From Cerrena zonata (lineage: Eukaryota > Basidiomycota > Agaricomycetes > Polyporales > Cerrenaceae), in contig JASBNA010000049.1 of assembly GCA_038087015.1 (NCBI GenBank), positions 186,001 through 250,000 of the forward strand: a stretch of 64,000 nucleotides of DNA, in the 5' to 3' direction. Positions 30,378 to 41,176 of this stretch are shown here, one piece after another. A program made the position numbers and the translations under genes. The notes beneath the pieces were generated by a model. That model was not told the DNA's origin, ran no database searches, and saw nothing but the letters and a program-made list of their open reading frames with translations. The stretch's first letter is position 1. Each line of letters opens with the position of its first letter.

Positions 30378-31475
30378 ATGTTATTCAGCAATATTAGAAG
30401 CATATCCAAGACCGGTTGTAAGTATTTCTCAACAAGTTCAGTAAGTAATACTAATTATGGGTTTATTGGGTTAGGCCAAATGGGTCAGCATATGGCGAGA
30501 CATATATATAATAAGTTACAACCGGATGATAAGCTTTATGTTTATGATACGGTTGCAGAATCAACTTCTAATTTTGTTGACGAAGTCACCAAAATCACTC
30601 CTGCCAATAAGGACTTGTTGGTTCCACTTAATTCAATTGGGGAATTTGTTACTAATGTTGATTCGCAATTAGAATATATTGTTACGATGGTACCTGAAGG
30701 TAAGCATGTTAAATCAGTTATTGAAGAGTTAGTCAGTAATTATAAAAATCATTCCGATTTGACTAGTACCAACACTACTTTTTTGGATAGTTCCACCATT
30801 GATATTCCAACTTCTGTTGAAGTTCATAAGTATGTGAAGGAACAGATTAATCATTTTGACTTCATTGATACTCCCGTTTCTGGTGGGGTTGCTGGTGCCC
30901 GTAAAGGTACTTTGTCATTTATGTTATCGAGACAATCTCATGATGATATTGATTCTTCCTTATTATCATTATTACAAAAAATGGGTACTAATATCTTCCC
31001 TTGTGGCCTGGATCATGGAACTGGGTTAGCAGCTAAACTCTCAAATAACTATCTTTTGGCAGTCACTAATTTAGCGGTTGCCGATTCATTCCAATTGGCT
31101 AAATCTTTTAATCTTAATTTAGCTAATTATGCCAAATTGGTTAGTGTATCTACTGGTAAATCTTGGGCCTCCGTTGATAATTGTCCAATACCTTCAGTGT
31201 ATCCACAAAATAATTTGCCTTGTGATATTGGATACAAGGGTGGATTTGTCACTAAATTAACTAAAAAAGATTTGGTTTTAGCTACCGAAAGTGCTAAATT
31301 AAATGATAGATATTTGTTTTTAGGTGATATTAGTAGAAAATGGTACGAAAGTGCTTGTGAGAGAGAAGATATTGCTAATCGTGATTTATCAGTTTTGTAT
31401 GAATGGTTAGGTGATTTAGAAGAACAAAACAAAAGTTTAGTCGATAACAAAACTCATAAAAATGTAAAAGTCTAA
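30378..31475 (+). CDS. 3-hydroxyisobutyrate dehydrogenase, mitochondrial
   Basis: The 365-residue product has a presequence (MLFSNIRSISKTGCKYFSTS), then the Rossmann loop YGFIGLGQMGQHMARHIYN (about residues 27-45), the substrate motif FIDTPVSGGVAGARKGTLSF (about 171-190) and GTGLAAKLSNNYLLAV with the catalytic Lys (about 222). The C-terminal helical domain ends YKGGFVTKLTKKDLVLA. It oxidises 3-hydroxyisobutyrate to methylmalonate semialdehyde in valine catabolism. An overlapping upstream ORF begins at 30361 and may reduce initiation here. Convergent with the arrestin gene, 50 bp apart. Confidence 0.9.
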   Translation: MLFSNIRSISKTGCKYFSTSSVSNTNYGFIGLGQMGQHMARHIYNKLQPDDKLYVYDTVAESTSNFVDEVTKITPANKDLLVPLNSIGEFVTNVDSQLEYIVTMVPEGKHVKSVIEELVSNYKNHSDLTSTNTTFLDSSTIDIPTSVEVHKYVKEQINHFDFIDTPVSGGVAGARKGTLSFMLSRQSHDDIDSSLLSLLQKMGTNIFPCGLDHGTGLAAKLSNNYLLAVTNLAVADSFQLAKSFNLNLANYAKLVSVSTGKSWASVDNCPIPSVYPQNNLPCDIGYKGGFVTKLTKKDLVLATESAKLNDRYLFLGDISRKWYESACEREDIANRDLSVLYEWLGDLEEQNKSLVDNKTHKNVKV

Positions 31476-31525
31476 TAATATATATATTTATCGTATATTT
31501 AAGTAAGAATTGAAAAAAAAAAGTT

Positions 31526-34519
31526 TTATTCTATAGTGTACCCATAATTAAGTCCGGGGACCTGGTTATTACTGTTATTTTGATGATGATCTTTAGAATC
31601 ATTTTTCCTTCTCAAGCCTGTGGATTCATCGATTGTTATTTCACTTTCAAAAGATGTACTACTTCGACTTGATGGCTGCGTACCACTGTTTGTTTCTCCA
31701 TTTGAGGCCAGCTCGTTCATTTCAATATTTTCATGTCCCATATCTTCTTCAATAATTTTTGGTTTCATTGAATCAGAACTTATGGTATCTTCCTCAACCG
31801 AATCGTTGTAATGTCTCTTAATCCTTGGATTTCTTAATTTACTTAGTTTCCCATTAACCCCATGAACATCATCAGTCAAATCATTACTCATCAAGTCCAT
31901 TTTCCTTGTGGACCAATCGTTAATGTTACTGGGTCGCCTGGTAGAATCTTGTAATAAAGAGTGAATCGAATCATTCCTTCCTCTTTCATTCAATGATGGT
32001 GCAGAAAAGGATACATTAATACTTGATGCCGACAGATTCAATAATGGCATCGTCTGTTCAACTGGCATATTTTCCAAGTTCTCAGATGAACCTAATGATG
32101 ATATAGATGACCTGCGGGATGCGTGATTTGATCCTTTATTGGATGAGTTACGTCTGGATCGATTGATCAATAAATGCAATGGTTGCGGAGACAGGGGAGC
32201 TTGGATTGGAGCATCACCAAAATCAACGAGATCCTCACCGTCCTCATCATCCACCAGCGGTCTTTTCAGAGTCTTCTGTGAACTCTTATTCGATCCTGAA
32301 GCTGAAGTTTGATTGGCAATATTATTTTTTGTAGCTTCTTCCAACTGTTGCTCTAGTCTCTCCTTAATGGGAGTTTCTTGAGGAGTTGGAGGTATAACAT
32401 TGACGGGAGTAGGCGGAATAACATTTAACTCGGCCCTTGGCGGTGTTGTTATAGTATCATCATTTATTCTTAATGGTGACATACTTAATGAGTGATCTTC
32501 TTCTTCATATGCCGGAGGTGGGATTACATCGTCGATCGTAGGAGGTGCATTGTCGGCATTGAATGGGGGAGGGTTGTATGAAGGTTGCCTTAAAATATGT
32601 ATAGGTCTTTGAATTGGAGAATTAACAGGGGAGCTGAAAGTACTTGGATGTGGGAATGCTTGGGGTGAATGCATTTGACTATTCAAAGCACTATCTTCAC
32701 TTGGTTTATATAAATTCGCACCTAGATGCATATCGGGATCTCTTTCGATTGGTTCATCGTTATTTCGAACGCTGTTGATATGATGAAATTCTAATGGTGT
32801 TGAGGGTCTATTTGGAGATTCCATTATATGATCTAATGAATTTTCCTGTGTTCCACTATTGTTATTTAAAGCAGAAGCCAAAATATTATTTGTGTTGATT
32901 GGAACAACTCCCGGTGACAAAGGAGGAGAACTTGGTGTATATTTTGGTAAGAATTGTTCTTCGTCCCGTTGATGAGTATCATAGGCAGGTAAAAGAGTGT
33001 TACCATGGGCAGCATATTCCGAAAGGACATGAATTGGCGAATCGATCAGGATTTCATAATGCTTACGTTTGCCTTCATTTTCTGGATCAAGTTTTGAAAT
33101 TCTAAGACAAATCTTTATCCAATGATGAGCTTGAATATTTTCGAATGAAGTATCTGGATGAATGTTATGGCAATGTTTATCACTAAGTGTTTTTGGGACG
33201 TATAATTGAAATTCCAATTCTCTTGGTAATATATCGTCTTCTTCATCTGGAGGAGCTTCTTCATTTAATCCACCTGATTTTGATAAAAGAGATCTACCCT
33301 TTTTAGCCTTATGTTCTAAAAGTAAATATTTTTTGGGAGGTTCCATCCTGTGAACTTTTTTATTTTGACAGTAATATTCCAAGTTTTCAGTTAGGTAAAC
33401 TCGAATCCTATGTAATGCAACTTTACCCCATAACGGTACGAATCTAAAGGCTAAAGGAAGATAAGAGTCTAATATTACTGACTTACCACCAACTACGATA
33501 TCATAACGTAGTTGATCTTCCCAATCTCTTGTTATAACAATTGGTTCGTGTTCTTCAGTATTAGACTCAGAGGGTGTTCTTATGATATCAATTGGTAATC
33601 TAGCAGTTAAATTCAGTTTGAAAGTTCCAATTCTACTTATGTTTGCTTCCAAGTGATAAGAGACAGAACCAAAGGTAACGTCAGTAGTTTCAGCAATGGA
33701 AGGATGAATTGCATGTTCGAAATTATATATATAATCTCCAGCAGGGAAATGGCCAGGTTTCAGGGAGTCATTGTCTGGATTTGTTATTGAACTAGTTAGA
33801 TCATTTGGCACATCATTTGAGTGAACGGATGGTGAAGCTGCCCTTTTCATAAAGTTGGTAGCTGGAGATAAATTCCTTGTGAAAAAATTGCCGACACCCA
33901 TACCTCCATTGGAATTATTTAGACTTATATTGTCATTATTCATGGCCGTTGATATACTAGTGTGGGACTGGGAAGTTGAAAGGGGAGCTGGAGAATGCGA
34001 TCTTGTTATAGTGTCAGACAAATTCAAATGGCTAACATCTTGATCATTGGTATGAGAATTCAAAGGTTTGAAAAAATCTGCTCCGCAATTTGGCAAAGGG
34101 CTTTCAACCTGATAAAAGGGCCAAGTATGACTCAAGATATCATTAATCTCTGCGTATGTGTTTTTCTTTGGAGGTATCCCTTCGGGCCAATCAGTTCTTT
34201 GTTGGCCTTTAAAATTTAAGGTAATCGATTTGATTTTACTTGGTTTCAAAACTTTCAAATAAAGACATCCTCTTAGCAAAACTGGGGGTCTTTCGGCATA
34301 CTCATATGCTTCAAATCCTTGAACAAACAAATTCTTTTCCGTAGGGATGATATACACCTGGACAGACGACGTTTGAGCGAGAGGTTTATCAGGAAGTTGA
34401 GGAAGAAGCAGCGGATGCTCTTCACTGACCCCATTGGCGGCTGCAACAGAATTGGATATAGCAGGCGATAAAGTCAACTGCAGCACCGGAAACAAGGGTG
34501 AGTTGGGTCCCTGCAGCAT
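31526..34519 (-). CDS. ROD1: Alpha-arrestin ubiquitin-ligase adaptor, ROD1/ROG3 type
   Basis: The 997-residue protein has an arrestin-like N-terminal fold (VQVYIIPTEKNLFVQGFEAY, PPVLLRGCLYLKVLKPSKIK, SITLNFKGQQRTDWPEG) and a C-fold (RFVPLWGKVALHRIRVYLTE), then a long Ser/Asn/Pro-rich tail. Rsp5-binding PY-type motifs occur: LPAY near residue 508, LPKY near 523 and PPPAYEEE near 667. Rod1/Rog3-type adaptors direct Rsp5 to ubiquitinate sugar and other plasma-membrane transporters, and are controlled by Snf1 phosphorylation. An insertion rich in Ser and Asn splits the arrestin domain (about residues 160-255). The exact ROD1-versus-ROG3 assignment is an inference. Confidence 0.8.
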   Translation of the reverse strand: MLQGPNSPLFPVLQLTLSPAISNSVAAANGVSEEHPLLLPQLPDKPLAQTSSVQVYIIPTEKNLFVQGFEAYEYAERPPVLLRGCLYLKVLKPSKIKSITLNFKGQQRTDWPEGIPPKKNTYAEINDILSHTWPFYQVESPLPNCGADFFKPLNSHTNDQDVSHLNLSDTITRSHSPAPLSTSQSHTSISTAMNNDNISLNNSNGGMGVGNFFTRNLSPATNFMKRAASPSVHSNDVPNDLTSSITNPDNDSLKPGHFPAGDYIYNFEHAIHPSIAETTDVTFGSVSYHLEANISRIGTFKLNLTARLPIDIIRTPSESNTEEHEPIVITRDWEDQLRYDIVVGGKSVILDSYLPLAFRFVPLWGKVALHRIRVYLTENLEYYCQNKKVHRMEPPKKYLLLEHKAKKGRSLLSKSGGLNEEAPPDEEDDILPRELEFQLYVPKTLSDKHCHNIHPDTSFENIQAHHWIKICLRISKLDPENEGKRKHYEILIDSPIHVLSEYAAHGNTLLPAYDTHQRDEEQFLPKYTPSSPPLSPGVVPINTNNILASALNNNSGTQENSLDHIMESPNRPSTPLEFHHINSVRNNDEPIERDPDMHLGANLYKPSEDSALNSQMHSPQAFPHPSTFSSPVNSPIQRPIHILRQPSYNPPPFNADNAPPTIDDVIPPPAYEEEDHSLSMSPLRINDDTITTPPRAELNVIPPTPVNVIPPTPQETPIKERLEQQLEEATKNNIANQTSASGSNKSSQKTLKRPLVDDEDGEDLVDFGDAPIQAPLSPQPLHLLINRSRRNSSNKGSNHASRRSSISSLGSSENLENMPVEQTMPLLNLSASSINVSFSAPSLNERGRNDSIHSLLQDSTRRPSNINDWSTRKMDLMSNDLTDDVHGVNGKLSKLRNPRIKRHYNDSVEEDTISSDSMKPKIIEEDMGHENIEMNELASNGETNSGTQPSSRSSTSFESEITIDESTGLRRKNDSKDHHQNNSNNQVPGLNYGYTIE

Positions 34520-35041
34520 GACGAAGTTGACTATTTGAATCTATGATCAAAAGAAACTCTAGATACCTATACTAGGATAGTAAATGATGAATGAATTAAA
34601 GGAATAGGCGGTTAAATTATTCAAAAAAAAGGTTTAAAAAGAAATAAATTGGAAAAAAAAGACCCACACCCACAAAAGCGCATTCTTTGGTGGAGTGAAT
34701 TACGGCAACGAGATAAGAGCCGTTTGCTCACTAGAATTCTAAATGTACCCCATATAAAGGATTCAACTTGACATCATTGATTGAGAATCGAGATACCCTG
34801 CTTTGGTGATAAGAACATACTTCCTTATTAGCATGGGAGACAAGGCACTGGGCAGATCGAGAAATTCACGATGAAGATAAGGCCTCGTGGAAAACACCCA
34901 ATCACCAGGCCGTTTTGGTATACACACACCGGTATAGATCTAGGAAGAAAAATTTTCATTTAAAGAGTCTTTAAACTAAACTGAATTTTGGAGTAAAACC
35001 AGGGTTTTTGAAGGTGAGTGAGTTTCCCAAGGCAAGGAGAC
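34520..35041. other. Divergent promoter region between the arrestin and HMG-box genes
   Basis: This 520-bp region has an A-rich block at about 34620-34665. No ORF of interest, RNA gene or recognised binding site was seen. Confidence 0.4.
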
Positions 35042-35826
35042 ATGAATAGGCTAGCTGGTTGCCGAGTGGTGTGTCGGTTCACTGCTCAATCGCATCGTAT
35101 GTCTTTGCTGACGTTGAAAAACGTTAGACCATTGCAGATTTGCAACTATTCAAATCAAGCAGTACCATTATCGATAAAAGAATCTAAGGTGGATCCTAAC
35201 AGTTTCAGAGGCGTTTATACCAAGCATGGGTGGTTTCTTGTTCCACGTTCCCATTATAACCCTCGATGGATAATTGATAAGATTGAAAAACGTCTTGATG
35301 AGAAATACGAACCAAATGCAAATACCTACGAGTTACAGAATAAAGTAGATGAGTTGATTGGGGCTATTAGCAAGAAGGATGTTCCAAAACGTGTTAAGCA
35401 AACCAAACAAGAAAGAGAGGCCATAGAAAGTGACTCTCTTTACGTCAAACAATTGAAAGATGAAGGTGAGCAAGAACTTGATATAGAGGATATAACCAAG
35501 GTTAGAACGATTCGTCGCCGTAATACCAATGGAAACCCTACGTATACGCATGCTTGGAACTACTACTACACTTCGAATAACTCAAAGTACCCACATTTGC
35601 CTCCTAAAGAAGTCAGACGGAAGGTTGGTGCCGATTGGAGTGAATTACCCCAATCGAGTAGACGTCAATGGTTAGATGACTACATTGCTCTTATAGAGAG
35701 CGGATTTGACATTCACCGAGGTAAAATTATTCTAGAGAGAAAAAATTAGAATACCTGGTCGTAATGAAAGCTCAAAAGGACTTGAGGTATGCTAAAAAGA
35801 TGAAAGCTCAAGCCGATAAAAAATAA
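35042..35826 (+). CDS. HMG-box-like mitochondrial protein, frameshift near the 3' end
   Basis: The N-terminus (MNRLAGCRVVCRFTAQSHRM) is basic and lacks acidic residues, as in mitochondrial presequences. After a block VYTKHGWFLVPRSHYNPRWI and a charged coiled-coil stretch comes an HMG-box-like segment: AWNYYYTSNNSKYPHLPPKE, VRRKVGADWSELPQSSRRQW and LDDYIALIESGFDIHRGKII. The first frame stops at 35749, but the other frame directly continues as a basic helix (LEYLVVMKAQKDLRYAKKMK) to a stop at 35826. The switch falls on a six-A run (35740-35745); one more A gives 261 residues. It may act in mitochondrial DNA packaging like Abf2/Gcf1, but this is inferred from fold alone. The start was moved from an upstream GTG to the ATG at 35042. 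Confidence 0.65.
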
Positions 35827-35903
35827 TTCTGTATATACATATATAATGATTAATGAATGCTAGTTTAAAAAACTTATTTTTTTTTTTGTTTGGTTGGTAC
35901 AAA

Positions 35904-37117
35904 TCAATACACAATTGCCGGGGCATCTTCATCATTGTCGTCATGGTTTTCTATGTCGTAAACTTCGTAACCGTCTTTCATTGGCGGAGACTTTAACTGA
36001 TTCAAATCTATTCCAAATTGAGTTTTATGGGTAATCTTTATATCCGTCCACTTTTGCAAAATCATACCTGATAATTTCATCTTACCACAGCAGCCTTTAT
36101 TATTCCATAGCTCATTGGTGAATATATTACTTGATAAATTTTCCATTATCGCTATGTATGATTTGAAATCAATTATACTAGTATCTGGGATTCCGTTTTC
36201 ACCAATGAGGTAAGTTGGAGGAAGAATTTGGCACTGCTTCAATAAAACTGTTATAAAGTTATTAGTAAAATTATGATGAAGTACCATGAAATTTTGACAC
36301 ATCAGGACTAATTTGAGTAAATTACACCATTGTAAACCAGAACTAAAATTACCCAATAATATGAAATTTAGAAAACTCAATTGTAATTCACCCAAAAAAC
36401 ATTTCGGTATCATTACCGTATAACTCCTCAAAGTACCACGTCTTATCTAGATAATCCTTGGTAGTTTGCTCAACGTCATGGGTATTACTATTTTTTTTGA
36501 ACTGTATTATAGTATATTTGAATTCTTTATTTGTTTGATCTTCGAAAGCTTGATTCTTTTTCTCTTTTAATACATCTAGCAAGATCATGTTTTCTTCTCG
36601 TGATGGCATCATTGTGTTTATGATCCCCAGTATTCCCATTTGATTGTTATTTGGTAGAAACTCTTCAATTATTTCGTAATCAACAAAGTTTATCAAGTTG
36701 TTCTCCCAATAAGATCTACATTCTGGATATTCAATCATCATGTTATACTTATCTCCAATTTCATTAATGTACTTGGTATTATTCAATTGTTCCTCCGCTT
36801 CGTCACTTAATAGTTTAAGTAAAGCCATTGATTCTTGAGAATCGTCCCACTTCATAACAAATAAATCTTCTTCTTTGCACTCAAACCAGAACCCATACCT
36901 CAAGCTCAGTGATATTATATCGTTTGAATCTCCTTCAGGGCTTGGTGAACCACTTGGTATCGAATAATGCAAAAAATGAATTCCTGATGGGATCAGTTTT
37001 AATTCCCTTCAAAACTTGATTCAAATTGAAAAATTGAGAATCTATTCCCATGAGCCAGTGGCTCACATCCTTAGGTAGATTAGATAATAGAATTGTAGTA
37101 TTTGGAGGACGACTCAT
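35904..37117 (-). CDS. AAR2: U5 snRNP assembly factor AAR2, two frameshifts
   Basis: Aar2 holds Prp8 during cytoplasmic U5 snRNP maturation. Three overlapping frames (36935-37117, 36388-36972, 35904-36431) make one protein of about 403 residues. The first has the ILLSNLPKDVSHWLMGID opening, the second supplies IPSGIHFLHYS and LSLRYGFWFECKEEDL, and the third the helical LGELQLSFLNFILLGNFSSG domain with QWCNLLKLV. The switches are at a minus-strand A-run (36997-37000, one base too long) and a T-run (36394-36399, one base too long). Removing both makes the length divisible by three. The acidic C-terminus is ENHDDNDEDAPAIVY. It is convergent with the HMG-box gene, 77 bp apart. Confidence 0.85.
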
Positions 37118-37251
37118 ACTTGACGATTTAGCTTTTAGAAGAGCTGGATATATTCAAACTTTGCAAAAAACAAAAAAAAAAAAAAAAAACGAAACTTCTC
37201 GCATTCTACAAAAAGATGCAAATTTTAATAAAGTCATTCATTATATTACAT

Positions 37252-39772
37252 TTACGTTAATAATTCTATGCTAACACGGTCTCTTCGCCTATGGACTAAC
37301 AGGTCGTCTTCCAAAGCACTTTCCAAATCGAATTCTCTAACTTCTTGCTCGTATAAATTGTAATCAGTTAAAGATTCGAATTTCGAATCGATTAATCTTG
37401 ATAAGATAAATCGATCAACGAATCCACACATGTAATCTTTGTAAGATGCATCACCATTCATAACTATAGAGGTAATTTAAACTTAATTTTTCAAACATTT
37501 CAAGTACCAAAAGTAATGGCATGTCATCGTTTACAAGCAAATAAGAGACTTCTGTTTGAAGATCAACTCTTGCTAAAGACTCATCAGGGATTTCTAATTC
37601 GAATTGAGCTTGTTGTGAGCAAAGATTGTTTGATAAATCAGCTATTTGGAAACTAACAATTTTACTTGAATCTCTAACTTTTGTAACTTTATCAAGTAAT
37701 TCCAGTCTAGACACGTAGCCCAAACTGATTGGGTTGGAATAACTTACAATTAAAGGGGTAACCTTCGTGATTATTGCTACTGATGAATTTTTGATAGTTT
37801 TCAATTGTTCTGGGGCCATCATCAGGGAATAATTCAATACATTGGATACTAGATGCTGGAATCATAGCTTCTTTCACTGGGATATCAGGTAATTTTAGTT
37901 TAACGCTTGGGATCAAATTAGTGAAATCACATAAACCATTACCTTTACCGTCATTCTAAGCCAACGTTTCTTGGGTTGATATGATCGTTTGAGTCTTTGG
38001 TATTAAGATTAGAAATTAACCAAGAATCGTAAATATTTTCATTGCATAACCAATCATTTACGAATTTCAGTACCATGACGGAACACATAATAGGAAGGAC
38101 ATAAGTGACTGCACCGGTTATTTCGAAAATAATCACAACAACACACATGGTTAATTTAGTCAAACCAGACATAAATGCAGCAGCGCCAACGACCGCATAG
38201 GAAGACGGAGAAACAAGACATGATTTTTCAGTGCAGGTAGATAAATAATCAAAGTCAAATAAGTTTTGAAATATCTGAGATAAAATCCCGAGCAATCGAC
38301 CAACGGTAGCACCAATTACTAACGAAGGCATCAAGACCCCACCAGGGATTGGAAGTCCAAAAGAATAAGCTGATATCAAAAAGCCTTGTACCATAATATA
38401 CAATAATTTTAAGAGGGTGACGGGAGTTGATGACTTACACATAAAAGTGGCCGAGTTTGAATCAAGATTTGAATCCTCAGGAGGACAATCGGTGAATAGC
38501 ATTTTGAGATAAGCAGCCAAGGGTAGTTTTTTCATTGAAACAGGGAAACTCAGAAGAGTATTAATTAGCACTAATAATACAATTTCAATAAAAGGACCAT
38601 AACCTTCAGCCAAGTGAAATATTGAACATAATTTTTTATGAAGGGCTGATTTGAATTTCTTCGAGGATACCTTCTTGTAGAACATGGTATAGAAAAAGCC
38701 AAAATAACCACCCAAGATCCCCAAAAGTAGGAACGGGATGATTTCCATGAATAACCAACTAAAATTTCCGAAATTGACTTGGAATAAATCCCCTTCGTTG
38801 AAGTTTTCACCTTCGGTAAAGATTTTGAAACCGGTTAAGATGACTGATGCAATAGTGGCACTAACAAAAGAGTTCCACATAATTTTTGTTGGGAAGAAAT
38901 AACTGGGTAAAGCTTCCAAGACGAAAAGGACCCCACCAATGGGAGAATTAAATGCCACTGATATCCCCGTGGCCACTGCAGCACTCAATAATTCCCGTCT
39001 TAAACCTTCATGTTTTCTTCTAGGATCATCTAATCTATAGACCAAGCTATAGACGATATTCAATAAGCAGCAAGAAACATGAACCAAAGGACCCTTCTTT
39101 ACCTAACCATAAACCAGAGCTCACCACAAAGCATAAACCAATAACTTTATAGAATAAGGTTCTTTTACCCAAGTAGTTTGGTAAGTCATAATTCAACCCC
39201 GAGATAATAGCTTTAACTTCTGGAACCCCCGATTGTCTGATTCTTGGTTCTTTATTGACTGTTATATAAACAGCAATAAGACACCAAACAATACTTAAAA
39301 ATGCATAAATTGGGAAATCAACGAGTGCAGAAGTCCATTTATTATCAAAATTGAAAAAAATCTCCGACCAATCACTCCATTCATCCTTAGGACAAGTGGA
39401 ATACGGATTAAGCAAAGACCATTTATCTCTTTCACTAAAACACAAACCTTTTCTCAAATCATTTAACCAAACCGAAACCAAATCAATAAGAGTAGTGATG
39501 TACCCCACCAATAAAGAAGACGCCACGAGGGTAAACCATTTCAACGACGTAAGCGAGGGCCAATACTTTGGCTGGGATTCTTTGGCCCAATCGATATAAG
39601 TACCATTTTCGTAGTTTTTCTTATTTTGAATTGGAGGTAAGGTTCTAGTAGTGACCGTGGAAGCAACCGTGCTTGCTCTCGACAACAAATTGGACGTATT
39701 ATAAGACAACACCGGGATGTCGCCGTCTATTAGAGAAACATCCACCTGTCCTTGGGGGTTATAAGCAGCCAT
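37252..39772 (-). CDS. GEF1: CLC chloride/proton transporter GEF1, four frame breaks
   Basis: This intracellular CLC protein acidifies Golgi/endosomal compartments and supports copper loading of the iron oxidase. Transmembrane helices, the selectivity region SGVPEVKAIISG, the gating-glutamate motif GKEG followed in the next frame by VHVSCC, and IPGGVLMPSLVIGATVGRLL are present, then two CBS domains at the C-terminus. The frame breaks four times: G-run 39092-39094 (one base extra), 37949-37959 (one extra or two missing), G-run on the plus strand 37755-37758 (one extra) and a TA-repeat at 37464-37472 (one extra or two missing). The corrected length is divisible by three, about 838 residues. An upstream TTG frame extends to 39793, but the ATG at 39772 (MAAYNPQGQ) fits. 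Confidence 0.85.
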
Positions 39773-39976
39773 TTCATGAATTGTAGAAACCAAAGCACAC
39801 TAGTAGCAGTTAACAAGAGTATTTATAGAGATAAAAAGTGTCACCATGTGCAGGTTGGTAGATTTGAGCCAAAAAAAACATCGCAGGAAGAAAGAAAGGG
39901 AAGAAAAAAAAAAAAAAACATAAAGAAAGAATATAAAGAAAGGATATAAAGAGAGGAAGAAACCAATACGAACACC

Positions 39977-41071
39977 ATGTCATTTTTAGGCAATCGAACC
40001 AATACGCCGGGGCCAGGACCCAGCACGGGCCAGGAATTGGTGAACGACATAACCATCAACAACCCACCGGAAGATTCTATATCCGATTTATCGTTTTCGC
40101 CAGTCAAGGATTTATTGGCCGTGGCTAGTTGGGATAAAAAAGTTCGAATTTACGAGATTGATTCGAATACCGGGAATAACCAGGGATTGGCATTATACGA
40201 GCACGAGGGCCCGGTGTTATCATCGAGATGGTCAATTGATGGGACCAAAGTGATTAGTGGAGGAGCTGATAAACAAGTCAAGATATTTGATTTGGCCCTG
40301 CAACAACAACAACAAATTGGGATTCACGATGCGCCAGTTAAGTCGGTGAGATACGTTGAATGCGGACCAACCAATACCCAGGTTGTTGTTAGTGGATCGT
40401 GGGATAAAACATTAAGATATTGGGATATGAGAAGTCCGCAACCAATAAGTACAGTAGCATTACCAGAACGAGTTTATTGTATGGATGCATCGCAGAAATT
40501 GTTAGTTGTTGGGTGTGCTGAAAGACATATAGCCATAATTGATTTGAATAACCCGCAGCAAATATTTAAAACCTCCATGTCACCATTAAAATGGCAAACC
40601 AGAACAATTGCATGTTATCCCCAAGGGAACGGGTTTGCCATTGGATCGATCGAAAGTAGATGTGCCATCCAGTATATCGACGAAGCCGAGCAAAGCAAGC
40701 TGGGATTTTCCTTCAAATGTCACCGGAAACAAATCAATGGTACTACAGGCTTGAGAAGTTCAACTAACGGAGAATACAACATTTATTCGGTTAATCATAT
40801 TTCATTTCATCCAGTATACGGTACCTTCAGTACTGCTGGTAGTGACGGGACTTTCTGTTTCTGGGATAAAGATGCAAGACAACGTCTTAAAAACTTTCCT
40901 TCGGTTAATTGTACTATCCCCGTTACCGGATTCAATAATAATGGTAGTATATTTGCATATGCCATGAGTTACGATTGGTCTCAAGGACACCAAAGTAACC
41001 GCCCAGACTATCCAAACCAAATCAAACTACACGCCACTAAAGACGAAGAAATTAAACAGAAAAAAAAATAA
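39977..41071 (+). CDS. GLE2: Nuclear pore / mRNA export WD40 protein Gle2 (Rae1)
   Basis: The 364-residue seven-bladed WD40 protein docks on the GLEBS motif of Nup116/Nup98-type nucleoporins in poly(A) RNA export. Diagnostic segments are EDSISDLSFSPVKDLLAVAS, SGSWDKTLRYWDMRSPQP, LPERVYCMD, TSMSPLKWQTRTIACYPQGN, FSFKCHRKQ, FHPVYGTFSTAGSDGTFCFW and FAYAMSYDWSQGH. CTG codons occur at codon 108 (40298-40300) and codon 242 (40700-40702). The first aligns with a serine in animal Rae1 (the DLSS position), consistent with CTG decoded as Ser. The start is the only ATG upstream of the first blade, after an A-rich leader. Confidence 0.93.
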   Translation: MSFLGNRTNTPGPGPSTGQELVNDITINNPPEDSISDLSFSPVKDLLAVASWDKKVRIYEIDSNTGNNQGLALYEHEGPVLSSRWSIDGTKVISGGADKQVKIFDLALQQQQQIGIHDAPVKSVRYVECGPTNTQVVVSGSWDKTLRYWDMRSPQPISTVALPERVYCMDASQKLLVVGCAERHIAIIDLNNPQQIFKTSMSPLKWQTRTIACYPQGNGFAIGSIESRCAIQYIDEAEQSKLGFSFKCHRKQINGTTGLRSSTNGEYNIYSVNHISFHPVYGTFSTAGSDGTFCFWDKDARQRLKNFPSVNCTIPVTGFNNNGSIFAYAMSYDWSQGHQSNRPDYPNQIKLHATKDEEIKQKKK

Positions 41072-41176
41072 TTGTATAGTAATAAAGTAGTTGATGTAAT
41101 GAGTAGTGAGTTTAGTAGTTGCGCGAAATTTAATCTCGTCGAAAAATGAAAAATTAACAACCAGGGGTATAATATC

